From assembly GCA_021234155.1 (NCBI GenBank), contig JAJEKV010000051.1, forward strand, positions 1 through 64,000: a stretch of DNA of 64,000 nucleotides, given 5' to 3'. The DNA comes from Isoetes taiwanensis. Its lineage: Eukaryota > Streptophyta > Lycopodiopsida > Isoetales > Isoetaceae. A model generated the notes under the pieces. The model ran no database searches. It was not told where the DNA came from and saw nothing but the letters and a program-made list of their open reading frames with translations. This document shows, in pieces, positions 1 through 12,642 of this stretch (its first letter is position 1; each line of letters opens with the position of its first letter). The position numbers and the translations under genes were made by a program.

Positions 1-1115
1 ATGCCATGGTTTTGGCACTCGGCTAGGTAATATCAGAACTTGCATTTAGGGATGCCATGGTTTTAGTTATAATTTTTGCAGTAACATTTCGTTAGGCCTG
101 GCTATGGCTTGCAAACCCTAGACGAGCTTTGCCGTCCAGCATGGCCCTTTTGGTAGAAATGTCTACTGGCAATGTAGCATCTACTTCTGGCCACGAGATA
201 GACGGAAGCATAAACCCAAAAATCGATATGGCAGATGGTGATGCCAGAGATTTGCCTGCAAAACATTCCAAAGATCCAGTATTCAAGGAATTGGTGAGCA
301 AATTTCTATAGAATATGAGACATTTAGCTTTCATCATAGAATGTTAGAATGGCCGTGGGGAGACTATATTTAAGGTTCTACTCTACAGGCACCATTTATG
401 GCAAAGAGATGTTGATATGGAAGGATCTGTTGCAAATTTTGTTAAAACAGAACATCTTCTTGAAGTTAATAGCTTTGTAGCTTCATATGTCCAGGTATGC
501 GAAGAGATGTTATTCGCTGTTCGGGCCATATGCTATAGTATTTTGTTCTCGTTGGAATTTCAAATCTTTGTTGTAGATTCAAGCAGATCAATTCTCGTTA
601 TGTGGGAGCGATTGTTGATCCTGGTCTTCGGTTATACACGGACAAAGGTGGTGGACCTGTGACAAACATGGTCGCGAGAATAGGGAAAGTCGACATGCAT
701 TTTTTTCTCGTGTAAATTGATCTTGCATCTTAATTTGTGTTGACGAAGCTTTAGAGAAGAGTGCTGCAAAATAAAACCCCTTTGGCAATAAACAGAAAAA
801 AGCAGTGGCTTTGAGCGGGCCTTTGGTAATAAACACTGTTACAAGAAGCATCTGGTCTTGGAATTTGTGAATTTATGGATTCTAGCCTCTTAAGTTAAAT
901 GATGAGAACACCTGTTCAGACCTGCATTGAAACAGTGTGCCATTTTGTAGATCTTGGGTACTCGATATTGCAGATTTTTTAGATGCAGAGATGTTAATCT
1001 TAAAAACATATATATACTTCTCGAGACTGTCAGAAAAGTACTTATTGGGATGATATACACCCAGTGTTCTGATAAACCGCATTTGTATGATACATGCGCC
1101 TAGCAACCATTTAGG

Positions 1116-1304
1116 TTGCTTTTTGGTATTCTAAGCTTGCAATTCCAACCGAAACGTGTTTTTCATACATGTTTTCATTCTCGGGGGGAGTTTGCTAAGA
1201 AGGAATTTCTTCCATATGCATTGGAATGGGATGACAAAAAATATTTCTCTATTGACATGAACTTGAAGGCTATTCGGCAAGAATTGTATCCAAAGATAGT
1301 TTAA
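1116..1304 (+). pseudogene. possible acyl-CoA dehydrogenase exon fragment
   Basis: The ORF has a stretch around residues 26-47 (EFAKKEFLPYALEWDDKKYF) like the alpha-helical N-terminal part of acyl-CoA dehydrogenases, where E-F-A-x-x-x-x-x-P-x-x-x-x-W-D is common. No FAD-binding or catalytic-base region follows, so at most one exon is present. It lies in the presumed Helitron H1, which suggests gene capture. Chance similarity is possible. Confidence 0.2.
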
Positions 1305-2218
1305 TCTATGAATATGTGCTTGCAAAGCTGGTTTTAAATTTGTGAATATGTGCTTATAATGAAATAAAAGACTGTTGTTAATGCACTAAAATCCATGGTG
1401 GGTATTTGTGTTTTCAAGGTGGGAATTTTTTATCCCATTGTAAGACCATAAGTTGTCTACCATCAAAGCTACTCAATATACCTGAGATTTTCTTGATATA
1501 GAGCAATATAGAGCAAATCTTTGTTACCACAAATGTATATGAATATTAACAAGACTGTTAATAGAAACAAGTTAGCAACAGTTCTTTCACATATCTTAAC
1601 AATAAATAACTTTGAACATTTACCTTTTAGAATTGAAGCATTTTCCTTTAGCAATTGAAGCAGCCATTTGAAGGCGTTTTGTCCAAGAGTTGAACATTTA
1701 CTTTTAGAAACTGAAAATTTTGCCTTTAGGAAAAAAGCATATATTTGAAGACATTTTGTCCTTAGACAATGGAAGTCTATATTATAGTCAATAGTTAATG
1801 GTGAATTTGCTTAATCAATAATCTATTGTTAGATCTAAAGAAAAAAAATAAATAATTGCTCCTATGCAACATAGGTGTGATTGTAAGTTGCCATAACTCA
1901 AATAGACTAAAGTATTAAGATGGTTAAAATAGTACAATTAGGACTTAAGCAAAGGAGAATATTGCGATTGTCTATGATGCATTTGCGGAACGTTGGTGAC
2001 TAGATAAGGGACTTAAGAAAAGGAGAATATTGCTATTGTCTATGATACATTTGAGAAATGTTGCTGACTAGATTAGAAGGTTTGTTAAGAAATCCTTCAA
2101 TAATGTAATTGGATTCTTATTAGTGATTGAATAAAAGCTCAAATTGAGGCATAGAAGCAGATAGCTAATTGAACCTTGATAATATTGTTGGCTTATTACT
2201 TATAGTTTTTTAGCTTAT

Positions 2219-2246
2219 GCCCAGCAATGCTGGGCACCGTTACTAG
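2219..2246 (+). repeat. Helitron 3' terminal hairpin and CTAG
   Basis: A 7-bp perfect stem (GCCCAGC/GCTGGGC, loop AAT) is followed by ACCGTTA and CTAG, with host T next. This fits the Helitron 3' rule of a short GC-rich hairpin close to CTRR. Confidence 0.85.
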
Positions 2247-3092
2247 TGCATTTAGAGTATTTTTCTAACCTGCTTCACTATAAGTGTTACTATACAGAAT
2301 TGCCTGCAACACTCCAGGCATCCTTTATGTGAATGCCATTATCAATATGTACTGCAATGGTAAATACATATCTGATATTTCACAATGATTAAGCATGTGT
2401 TTATACCTGGACTACAATGATGTCTGGCTATCTTAAATCTGAAGACGCTGATGGAACATGAGCCGCCTGTCATCTGGTAATGGTTGCATGCTTAAGTATA
2501 CATTATTACATCTTGCAGACTACAACAGTGTCTCTGTAAGTATCTGTTTCTTGGTTGATCAATTAGGAAAACTTCTTATCCGATGGTGATATTGGATTGC
2601 TGTGGTTTTAATGTTGAAATGTCTTGCATGTTTTAGCATGTTCTCACTTAGAAATTTTTCCCATTTGATTTTTCATCACCATCACATGCAGAACTATTTG
2701 TTAATTATATTTCCACTGGCTGGTGTATTTTAGATGGAGCAATTAAAACAATTTAGACAATGGGGAAGCACCACGCCAGCACATCCTGGAAACTTTGAGA
2801 CACGCAACAGGTAAGTAACTGATGGTCCTCTTTTTTGTGTTCAAATGTGCAGTATCTCAGGTTCTCTCTTTAATTTTATTGCATGTCTTCTTGCTAAGGT
2901 ATTGTAAATGCTATTGGATTAGCAACTGCAGAGGGACACCTTGCAACACATTATAACAAGCCTGATGCAGCGATGCAGCAATCGATGATCATTGCACGTA
3001 AACCATTGTTGCCTGGCTGTATGCACTACTGATGTTCAGTTAACATTTTTATTTATCTTGAAATAGCTCAAAGTATCTATCTCCCTTGGTGA

Positions 3093-3660
3093 CTAGAAAC
3101 GAAACACATACTTACTGCAAGCAAGAAAGAGCTCCACATATGCTGTCTCATTTAACTTGACTTCTCCTTCCTTCATCCTCCTGCCAAGCACAAGTGCTGA
3201 ATGTGCTTGGTCACCTTCATTAAAGGTTTCAAAACGAGCACAATAGGCCAATGTATCTGATGGAATATCATTTGACTTCATTTCTTCAAATACTGACTTG
3301 GCTTGATCATGTGATCTTGAAGACGGGCATGATTATCTAAAAACGATCACAAATTATATGCACTAAATGACTATATTACCTGCGATCTTGCATGCATGGA
3401 TTAAGGAGGTGTAAGTAAGAACATTTGGCTGGCTTCCACACTTCTTCATCTGGACCGGGACACCTTCAGCTCCATTGTACATCCCATGTTCTAGATAAAA
3501 AAAAGCATTGTCAGTACATGATATATAGAGCGGAGATATATTTCAGAGTTCTAAATGCTTCGCTTATGTGTCAATCATGGCAGCTGCAACTGAGACAGAC
3601 ATCATCTTCATTCCCATGCTTGGCATCACCTTAAATGCGTTTTGTGCATTCTCCATTCTG
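3093..3660 (-). pseudogene. pentatricopeptide repeat (PPR) protein fragment
   Basis: Read on the minus strand, the segment gives broken PPR-like helices. One piece (about 3410-3470) has MKKCGSQPNVLTYTSLIHAC, the classic A/B-helix spacing with P-N-V-x-T-Y-T-S-L-I. A second piece (about 3290-3110) has SVFEEMKSNDIPSD followed by an open 62-codon stretch. They are separated by a short GT..AG-bounded gap near 3340-3385. PPR proteins bind organellar RNA, and plants have hundreds. Only two or three motifs remain, with no start or DYW tail. The fragment lies antisense between two Helitron 3' ends (2246 and 4816), so capture by a Helitron is the likely origin. Confidence 0.5.
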
Positions 3661-4117
3661 GTAACATTTTGGCTCAGTTCTCCAAGCTGGTAGCTGGTCC
3701 TTAAAAAGTAAAAGAACATTTGTACATTGAAAAAAATATTATTTCATAAGGAAAGTTCGCTTCTGTCTTTTCAGAACGTTTTTTAGCTTCTTGATGTAAA
3801 TAACCCATTTGATCATACTTATCATTGGACTAAAGAAAAACATTGCCCAAAGTAATCTAAAATTCCTCAATTAAACAATATGCAATAGAGTTGAATCATA
3901 AAATAGCTCAAAGAGCAACACATTTAAGAATAGAAATGTTGGTTCTAACAAAACGTCAATAATGGTTATTATAAAAAGAGCCTAAAGCGGAACAATTTTT
4001 AGAAATGTTGGTTCTAGATTCCAGCATACGCATATAAATGTTGCTTCCTCTAACTACAACTACAAGGATCATATGAAAGGAGGGTGTAATTACATGGATA
4101 AAGGCCTTTTTTTAAAA

Positions 4118-4119
4118 AA

Positions 4120-4157
<38 letters not shown>

Positions 4158-4330
4158 AATGCAAGATATTTTATATATTAATAGAATCATGGTACAACCA
4201 CCTTATTAAGGCTCCACAATAGGCCAGATAGGAAGTATTTAATCAGATAGAATGATCCCAAGATGGATCGGATAGGAAGAATTCTACCATATAATCTTAA
4301 GGCCATTGCCTTTTTAACCTTTTCACCTAC
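4118..4330 (-). mobile_element. 3' end of a poly(A)-tailed retroposon (LINE/SINE-like), minus orientation
   Basis: A run of about 38 T at 4119-4156 is followed by sequence which, read on the minus strand, has an AT-rich tail (TTGTACCATGATTCTATTAA...) leading into poly(A). A diverged relative of the same 3' region (TATCTGGCCTATTGTGGAGC) occurs in plus orientation at 38172. No reverse transcriptase remains here. Confidence 0.55.
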
Positions 4331-4788
4331 AGTATTTTTTTTAGCTCTTTCGAGCCCTTACTTTTGTCACTTTTATATATACAACCTCCAAGCCTTGCAT
4401 TCGTAGAGCGCCTAGCTGTGTCTTAGGCCAAAAAGATGGAAGACGACAACGAACACAACTTAGGTATTGAAGACATACGAACTTAGTTACTCTAGAATAA
4501 GACATATTTGCTTTTGCATCCAAAAATATATATCAACTAACATCATGCCAGAAAATTATACAGGCGATGTGCTCTAACACATTGCTCAGTTGGAGCAATC
4601 AATCAATGATTTACATGGCTCAATGACGTCATTCGATGTGAAATTGGATGAACATCTAGACATCACCCTCCCACAATTGAATGCATGTGAAATTATACTT
4701 CGTCAACACCTGAACGAATGAATCCTACAACATATTCTTGGCACACTTTTCTCATTGCAGTCAACACATTTACAGACTTCCAACTTAT

Positions 4789-4816
4789 GCCCAGCAACGC
4801 TGGGCACAATTACTAG
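4789..4816 (+). repeat. Helitron 3' terminal hairpin and CTAG (element H2)
   Basis: Hairpin GCCCAGCAACGCTGGGC at 4789-4805 and CTAG at 4813-4816, followed by T. Plus orientation. The matching 5' end was not found between 2247 and 4788, so this copy is truncated or its start has diverged. Confidence 0.8.
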
Positions 4817-7442
4817 TTGAAGGTATAGGATTATTGTTGCCAGGACAAAAGATCTCAAAGGTGCACTAGGTCAAGACTCATGATTTAAAATATTGTAGTT
4901 TTCGGGACAAGCCGCTCCAAATTTGGGACTCTATAGTATTTAATTTACCCTGTTGTAAATGCTATGATGACGCTTTCTTCATGGTTGTTAGAGAGTTGGT
5001 TATATGTGGATATACTGCTGCTACTTGATGGCATTTCTAGAGGAAGTTAATGTGGTAAGTTAATTCTGCACTGGAAGCATATCAGATGATCTAATTCTGG
5101 TGTGTTTTCTGAATCCTTTGTTTTATGCAGATGGTTTTAGATTATGTAAGTGATTTTCATTTTGTAAATCCTTTGCTTTATGCAGATTAACCTTGGGTTC
5201 TAAGGTGTCTATCATAACCACATGTAATTCTGCAATAGGGATTTTTTATTCTACCATTCAGAAGCTATATCCAAAGATCACCTTCATCGCCTCAGGCTCC
5301 ATGGATTCTTCCATGGATCTACAACACTGATGGGGCATTGTGGCTTTGGAGGATGCATGAGATAGGACCCTGTGACAATGGTAAGAGTCTTGCATTTTAT
5401 TTCTTATTGGGATCATCTTTCGCTAAACGTTCTCTAAAGAAAGCCAAGTTGTGTTTTATAGATCTATTATTTTTATCTTGAAGGAACCTCTAGCTCTGTA
5501 AGGCCCAATGCAGGAGCTTATATAGTTAGATCCTAAATATTGTGCTTCCATAGAAAAGGTGAAAATCATTTTTGAAGTAGTTGGATTCGTTGCATGCGTG
5601 TCTCTTTAACATTTAGTGTTCTTCTGGTTGCAATAGCCTCTTTGTTTGACATTGGTTGAGGACGAATTTAAACTTCGTATTTGCTATAATTTGCCCCTAA
5701 TAGATATCCACAACCTGGTACATGCAAGAATATAATTGCATACTTTTTCTGCATGTTTTCTCAAGCTCTTTGCCAATGCTTTTATCATTCTCATCTGTCA
5801 CATGGTTTTCTGCATTTTCCTTAACTTGCAAGCAAGCAGTGGCAAGGAGGTATACAAATGACATCTGTCTTCTAATTTCTTCTATCTTATCATAATTGTA
5901 ATTGATGCTAAATATTGCAGGGATACATGGTTTATTTTGGAGAAACATTTATTAAACAAGTTTATGTGGCATACCCCTTTTTAAAAAGTAAAATCTCAGC
6001 TTTATTTGTATGGGACATATATGATTAGTCTATAGAGTTGAGGAAGGTTTTATCCAAATTGTAGCCTCCCATTTCATATCGGTTTGCTGCAAGTAGGGTT
6101 TATCCAAACGCAAGGAGCTTATTACAGGCATTTCGAAGGAGTGGCACCCATAGACCTAAGTAGTCCGTAATATAATAAGCCCCATTAAAACTCCTTTGGT
6201 CATACATTTTCATAGGAGTAGTTTTTTCCATTTTTCTGCTGACAGATACAGTGCGCAACATAATTGCTCTTTCCTGATAGCAGAACGCTGAGTTTAAAAT
6301 TGTACTTGCCTACTTCAAGGAACATATTTGAAGGTGGTCTTTCTCATAGAGTTGGCTTTGTTGAAAACATTTATCATCAGGCCTGTTACTTCTGGTATGG
6401 AATGTTATTGATGGAGAGCTGTAATAGATACCCATATTTGGTTGTTATACCCAAAATTCTACGAACTTCATTAGCTTATTCCGTAAAACATTGCACTGAA
6501 ATATTATTCACGTCATGGGTACGGTTTGACTGGCATTTGTTGAATTATTCCTTAAAAAGTAAAAAATCTGGATGTCCAGTCTGATAATTTTGTTCTTTTC
6601 TTGCAGCAACATTCAGCTGGCCCTAGCAAAACACCTGCTATTCTGTAGTAGCTTTTGCACAGGTAATATTATATTGCATGTAGTTTCTGTTGGAAATAGT
6701 TGGAAATATCATGCAAAGACAGGTACTTTATTTTAGAGAATACCACAGGCCAATTGTATTGCACTGTGCAACCACAGTATCTATAGGGCGTTCACTAGAA
6801 TTTTTTTTCATTCCTATTGCTCATTGTTTTCTCAATAGCAAGGGCAGCTTCAAGAGACTAGATGTGTACTGTCTTGCACATTATACTGCTTTGATGTCTA
6901 CCATCTGAAATTCATGAATACAGATTGTACAACATGATGAACAGAAAGGGCACCTTCCTAAGCAGTCTGTTCTCATTCTCATGCTGTACTCTGTCAAATC
7001 TGTTAACGATGTTTATTCTTCTCTAAGTGATATTGAAGATCCCTTCAATATGATATCTAAGTGCCGCAATGAGTAGCTCATGCTCGAGGCATTCAGGGTT
7101 ATTTTCACCATGACATGGCTGCTTAGACATTGGAGCCGTTGGGATTTGTGTGATGATGAGTTCAGAAACAAGATATTGACATTATTTTCTTCTTGAGGCA
7201 ATTCTTCTGTACTTGGATACATAAATAAAGCATTTACCTTAGTAAAGGCACAGATTATGGAATTTAAATGCTGGGATTCACCTCTATAGGCTTCATTTAT
7301 AGTAGATTTGAGCAACACAATAATATAAAGCTGACCTACACAATTCCCATCTTGCAATATGGAACATTTTTTGCTATGGATAATTTTCATCAATAAATAT
7401 ATTGGTAATAAGGTTCTTCCCTTTGTGCAACATCACCATTTA
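4817..7442. other. intergenic stretch, no intact gene seen
   Basis: About 2.6 kb of AT-rich DNA. There is an exon-like stretch near 5255-5390 flanked by AG and GT that reads WIYNTDGALWLWRMHEIGPC, which I could not assign to a family. ORFs at 5697-5948, 6264-6584 and 7013-7393 show no recognisable motif and no coding-like composition. Confidence 0.4.
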
Positions 7443-8922
7443 TCTTCTTATATTATAAAGATTTTAATGTAAGTCTGTAGTGCATCGAGCCCTAAATTGA
7501 ACGGCTCAGATTAATCTATGCCACGTGGCATCATCTCAATTATTCCAACTTCTTTTCTTTAGGGTTTTTTCTTTGTGTTCGTAGCATCTCAAGAACTATG
7601 GCGGCTCGACCCACGGTGATGGTGCAAGCAGCAGAAGATATTGGTAGAGAGAAGCAGACTATACGCTTTAAGAAATGGCTATGGCTGAAAATGTTGTGGC
7701 TGTGGAAAAACAGAGGAGTTCTTGGGCTATGGGAATGGGAAGAGGTCGTGGTAATACCAGCAAGGATAAGGGCAAAAAACGAGGCACGAAGGATAAGGCA
7801 AAGAAGAATAAGTCCGGCAATTTTATAATCGGAGCTGGCCATGGGTCTGGAGCAGCAGCAGCGGGTCTGGAGCAGCGGTCTGGAGCGAGTGGGACTGGGG
7901 CAGCAGAACTGAGGCAGTCGAAAATTTTGAAGCTGGGTCCTGCCATAACGCTGGTTTCTTAGGTACGTTATTGATATTTTGTTTGTTTGTCATGTGATTG
8001 TTTGATTTGCAACTGAACGAAAGGAGAGAAATTAGACCAGTTTAATGCCCTGTCACTAATGGAACAACAACTTCGCAATCTACGGCCATGTGCATAGCTT
8101 TTCTTCTGCTTCGTGTGAAGGTAAATATAATCTCTTCTGTAAATATGCAAAAAGTGTGGGCTCAGGGATCTTCTTTAGGAGATGGAAACTGGCCATGGAA
8201 TTGTCATTAGTGTTTGGTTGATTTGCAGGTTTGTCCATCCGAAAGTGCTACAAACCAGTAATATGTTGTTCCAACAGAAATCTGACATCTACATTTTGCT
8301 GAATAATCCATGATTGAACTATGAATAAAGCTATCATAGTTTTACTATTATGCGTTTGCTTTTCAATTGAAATAAGTTTCTGCCTGTTGTGCTACATCAA
8401 TAATGCAGACAGAATAATATGCATATGTTTTAGGATGCACATCGTTAGTGTGGGTTGCTTTGCAGGTATGTCCATCTAAAAGTGGTACAAACTAGTTATG
8501 TTGTTTCAAAAAAAATTAACGTCTACATTTGCTGAATAATCCATGTTTGAACTGGAAAAAAAACTATTATGGATCTAAATCGGAAGCTGCAAATTGGGGT
8601 AAGCTTTGCTTTGCTTTTTAATTTGTTGTTGAACAACTAAGCTAGGGCTTGAATAGGACAATTTTCTCTACTGTTGTGGTACAACATTTAACCTCCAGAA
8701 GTTTCTCTTTTCATGATTATATCATTTGATCTGGCTAAATACCTCATAGAAATTTCACTATGATCTTCGAAAAATAGCAGTTTGTGCGTTTGGCACAAGC
8801 TAGTCTACTGCCACATATCTAAGTTCAATACAAGAGAAATTCCTACTTATATTATCTGGCAAAAGGACATGAAAGTAAAAAATTTGAGATTCCTGTAACA
8901 GCACCATGGATATTATTGTTTA
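7443..8922 (+). mobile_element. Helitron 5' end (element F), 3' end not found
   Basis: At 7446 the sequence TCTTATATTATAA starts a block that also contains GTGCATCGAGCCCTAAATTG. The same block, slightly diverged, opens Helitrons A-D in this window. No plus-orientation 3' hairpin can be assigned to it: the next one, at 20665, belongs to Helitron B. The element is therefore probably truncated. The right boundary given here is simply the start of Helitron A. Confidence 0.6.
7598..7962 (+). CDS. exon-like basic/Gly-rich ORF captured in Helitron F
   Basis: Two overlapping frames are open just inside the 5' end of Helitron F. One, from an ATG at 7598, begins MAARPTVMVQAAEDIGREKQ. The other, from 7675, has an R-G-R-G and lysine-rich stretch (KDKGKKRGTKDKAKKNKSG) and an Ala/Gly tail. 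GC content is higher than in the surroundings, as in a captured exon. I do not recognise a family. It may be an untranslated relic. Confidence 0.25.
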
Positions 8923-9103
8923 CTAGTAACGGTGCCCAGCGTTGCTGGGCATAAGTTCGGCCTGTAAATGTTTTGGCCGCAATAAGAAGGGCTTGCAGTA
9001 ATAAGCCAACTTTTGTAACTTCTTATTATAACAATTTTTTTTTTTCAAAGCTTTAACAACGATTTCCATGGATTATGTAAACAATATCAAAACAATAGGG
9101 AAG

Positions 9104-9121
9104 TGCCCAGCGTTGCTGGGC
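9104..9121 (-). repeat. degraded Helitron 3' hairpin inside Helitron A
   Basis: GCCCAGCGTTGCTGGGC is present in minus orientation, but the expected CTAG is not found beside it (AATAGGGAAG instead). This is a relic of an older copy or of a bypassed terminus. Confidence 0.55.
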
Positions 9122-9952
9122 CTAATTTGGAGTACATATTAATCCGGGATAGTGTAAGTTGAGAACTTGAAAATGTTAATTTGTTTTATAGCTTAGCATC
9201 TTCAATTATAGCAGCTCCTCATAATCTTAAAATTATCTTGCGCCTTGCAGCATTTCTTCTTAAAAAAGCTTTGTAAGACTTTTACATTGATCCTGTAAAG
9301 AATAGAAATGTAGACAACATTTATGTCCATGTTCAACATCGTTCTTATATGGCTAAGGACCTAGATTATCATTGGTACCCATGTGGGACCAAAAGGAACT
9401 TCTACTCATGCAAAAGAAAGAGAAAAGGAAAGAGAAACGATCTACCAAACATGTGTTTAGGCGTTAAGATGTGTGCCTAGGTATAACATAAATTGGGTAT
9501 TTTAGGGTGCCAAGGCAAATTATACTATGTCTACATACCCAATCGAGTGCATGATGTCCATCATACATGTGAAACATAATATTATTATTGAAACCACAGA
9601 GTTCAGGCTTCGTCTGCCTTACATTCTCCTCTGCAAAGCATTAAAAATACTTTGTTTGTCCTGTTCGTGTTTTCTTTTCTTTTTCATGAGCTTAATAATA
9701 GCATACCTTGTGCCTATATAAAGGTTTGTACCTTCTGGGATATCACAAAATGACATCCTACATCTAGAATAATAGGAAGAATCTTTTGCAAATACATCAT
9801 TGCACCTGTACATGATGTTTCTCAATCTGCAGATTTGTTAAAAAGTTCAATAAAAAACTAAAGAGAAGAATTTTATAGCTATACGTGGAGTTTATCAAGG
9901 CACCACTTGGCTCTTTTCCATAGAAACAAAGCATGGGTTTTATGGCCTGTTC

Positions 9953-10121
9953 ACATGCATAAAACGCCGGCTGCAAAGCGGCGTGACATCCTAAGCAAAT
10001 ACGCAGATTTCATAGCAAATGCCGCAATTTTTTTTTGCCATTTCGGCATACACCCATCAATAAACCGCAGCTAGCCTAGAATCGCCTAACCGCCATCTTT
10101 GCCGCTATTCCGTAAGCTCAT
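9953..10121. mobile_element. candidate MITE with CACATG terminal inverted repeats
   Basis: GGCCTGTTCACATGCATAAA on the left and CGTAAGCTCATGTGAA on the right form an imperfect inverted pair about 170 bp apart. The interior is GC-rich (CGCCGGCTGCAAAGCGGCG), unlike its flanks. This looks like a PIF/Harbinger- or hAT-type MITE, but no clear target duplication was established. Confidence 0.35.
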
Positions 10122-11722
10122 GTGAATCTTACATTAGTCACATGAAATTGTTGGAAGTAGACAACTAAGTGGGATTCACCTCTAACATGTATTTCATAAC
10201 AGTCTTGTGTCTCCCAATAATTGCTCCAACCAAACGTGTACAATCAATATTTGCATGCAACGCAGTTTAGCCGAAAGCACAGAGAGCACTTAATGCCATG
10301 AGATGTACCTAATCGACATACCCGGTTTGTTGATGGCGGATATGCACCGACGCCAAGGGGAAGCAAAGGAGGTCTTGTAGGTTTAACCTTAGGCTTCCCG
10401 TGCACTGCCCCGACAATCAGTGCACCCCAATGAAGCACCCAAATGAAGCGATCCTTTAACCTTCGCCTAAAACCGTTAATGATCAAAACCCATGCAATTC
10501 TGAAAAAAATGAAACAACAAAATGCAATAAGCAATCAAGCATTTTTGGAAAGGTAGAGGCCAATTATTGAATGAAATTTCTCAAGTGGTGTATCCCTTTG
10601 CAAAGAAGCTCCGGTTATAATCCCTCAAAGCTACATAATAACTCTTTCAAATGAGAAGTCTAAATAGATAGGATACATCTAGAGTCGATGTTTTTGGAGA
10701 ATTTAAATAGATCACCTAGTAATGCATTTGATAAATGCCACTTATGGTGACAATGCAAATTCTACAATAAGCAAGAGAGAAAGAAGCATCGGCAATAACA
10801 ATAAGAGCAGAGAAATCTTATTCTTTCACTAATACTCTATTATTCGTGGGCCGATTCCCATATAATAAGTTCAAGATTGATGTCCTAATAGATCTCAGAT
10901 TAAAAGTGGGAGCTACCATTTTTGTAATCCTTTTTCAGATTTCTCATTCAAACTTTTGGTTGGAGTATAGATGCCTGAATATAGAGTTGAGAATAAAGGA
11001 TCTCGCAAGATCATTTGAACTATGGAAACGGAATTAAGTTGTGTAAATTTATAAATCCATGAGAAGGGCAAGACTGTATGTATAGGATCGAGTGGAACAT
11101 CATAGTCTCAGACACAAATTGCTCCTTTGGAGTGAATGAAGATGCAATAAATGGAGCCCCGAGGTAATTTTCAAGAAGGAAAATGAAATGAGGATTCCCA
11201 TTTGCTAGGATACCGCCTACCATCTTCATGCCTCAGAACCACTCGTAACATAGATATATCTTAATAGCCAAAGGAGAATACTTTAAAAACGGATCTTCTT
11301 GCCGAATCTACTATAGCCGAACTTACATATTTTTAGAATCTGCGTCTTGCTTCATAAAAAAACCATGATGGGCCTCTTCATATTTAACAATTTCTACCTC
11401 TTTTTCGGCCGATTACATGAGCTCACAGAGTTTGCATTGCCTGAGCTGATCCTTGCAGCCCACAAAAATCATAGATTTTCGCACCATAGCCTACCGGATT
11501 TGTTCATGCTTTCTGCTTTCTGGATTACAAAATGGATGATCTCCATCTGCTTCTTTGGGTAACGAAAGGCTCCAGAAACGGCCTGACATTTCAGAATATG
11601 TGTCCAGAATACTACGGGCAGCAGATGCGTCTCATTGCATGAACCCTAAATCGGTAGAGCGAGAAGGAGGAAAAAAATCATAGACATCTGGTCCGTTTAT
11701 CTTTGAACTCAAAATTTGGACC

Positions 11723-12242
11723 TGTGACGACCATACGGATATTCGTATCATACGATCATTATACTCGTATGTACAAAAGATGGTCGTCACACGGATGCAA
11801 AAGGGTAGTTGCACAAGACAGGGTTTGAACTCGCAACCTTCCAGTTGCGAGTCACACACCCTTGCCAAGTGCGCTACCAATATTTGTTGAAGACATTCCT
11901 TCACGTCTTCCTCATATGTGGGACTATCTCCAGAAGGTTCTAGAATGTTCTAGAACCTAAATGCATGCGCGACACTTGGCACGATCTCATCCATTGGAGT
12001 GGCGCAATCCTGACTGTTGGTCTAGATATATAAGGAGGCACCTCCTTCTTGTCAAACCATTCCGGTTCAACGCCAGTCTTGAGCCTTCTAGGCATCTGTC
12101 TTGTATTCCTGCTTGCCTTCGGGCTATTGTATTATTGATTCCTGTTCATATATCAGATTCTTTGTCGATCTTGGCGTATTTCTTCTGTATTTCTTGCGTA
12201 TTTTCCACGTATTTTCCTTGTTTTTCGAGTAGGTTCATGACA
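11723..12242 (+). mobile_element. solo LTR (about 520 bp) with GGACC target duplication
   Basis: The segment begins TGTGACGACC and ends TTCATGACA, and the 5-bp word GGACC is present on both sides (11718-11722 and 12243-12247). A TATA-like TATATAAGG near 12029 and a T-rich end fit an LTR promoter and terminator layout. There is no internal domain or second LTR, so it is best read as a solo LTR left by recombination between LTRs. It is inserted in the 5' portion of Helitron A and is therefore younger than that element. Orientation is inferred from the TATA-like box. Confidence 0.75.
11803..11885 (-). repeat. tRNA-related (SINE-like) segment
   Basis: On the minus strand a pol III A-box-like TTGGTAGCGCACTTGGCAAG is followed about 35 nt later by a B-box-like GGTTGCGAGTTCAAACCC, the order and spacing of a tRNA-derived SINE head. 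It lies inside the solo LTR. It does not fold as a whole tRNA by eye, so I call it SINE-like rather than a tRNA gene. Confidence 0.5.
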
Positions 12243-12642
12243 GGACCGTCCGATCTAGGGCTGGGTCCAACACTTACACAATAACATTATAATATAAGAT
12301 GCACACCCAATAGTATTTGAATCGTACTCTTCGTTCCTTATAATACATTTCATCTTGCAGTTATTATTAATTCTTACAAGGCAATACAACCATGCCCAGT
12401 GTGACTCAAATGTGGATCTGATTGTTCAGTTGGTTGCATCACTTATTATACATGTACTTATTGGAAGCTTGATATACACTTATTGTACTTTTGGAATTCT
12501 TTATTCGAGTTAATTGTTGGCTGAATTGCCAATGCAAAATTAAATTTAAGAACATGTTATTTGAAATGCCATGGTGAAATAGCAAAAATAGAAAAGCATT
12601 ATCATAGATGATAATAAATAATAACACCTTACAAAATACTTT

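Larger units (their letters stand above)
1..2246 (+). mobile_element. 3' part of a Helitron (H1) with captured exon-like pieces
   Basis: The right end is a typical Helitron 3' terminus: hairpin GCCCAGCAATGCTGGGC at 2219-2235, a short spacer, then CTAG at 2243-2246 followed by T. The same terminus recurs about ten times in this window. No 5' end of this family (TCTTATATTATAA type) is seen to the left, so the element either begins outside the window or its start has decayed. Inside are exon-like stretches with splice-like borders, for example an open stretch ending at a GTATGC donor near 494. A 62-codon ORF at 1116-1304 contains EFAKKEFLPYALEWDDKKYF, which resembles the N-terminal helix region of acyl-CoA dehydrogenases of the isobutyryl-CoA type. 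That match is by eye and weak. I see no complete gene. Confidence 0.5.
8923..12299 (-). mobile_element. Helitron A (non-autonomous, minus orientation)
   Basis: On the minus strand the element starts TCTTATATTATAATG at 12299 (host A at 12300). It ends with hairpin 8934-8950 and CTAG at 8923-8926 (host T at 8922). Length is about 3.4 kb. The subterminal 5' region shares GTAAGTG and CAGCCCTA-type motifs with Helitrons B-D. A solo LTR, a candidate MITE near 9953-10121 and a second, degraded 3' hairpin at 9104-9121 are nested inside. No Rep/helicase coding sequence is present, so it would depend on a helper element. An ORF at 10244-10534 (minus) may be a captured fragment of unknown function. Confidence 0.8.

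Noticed and set aside
11803-11885. A functional tRNA gene on the minus strand
   Set aside because: A and B boxes are present, but a full cloverleaf with a paired acceptor stem could not be drawn.
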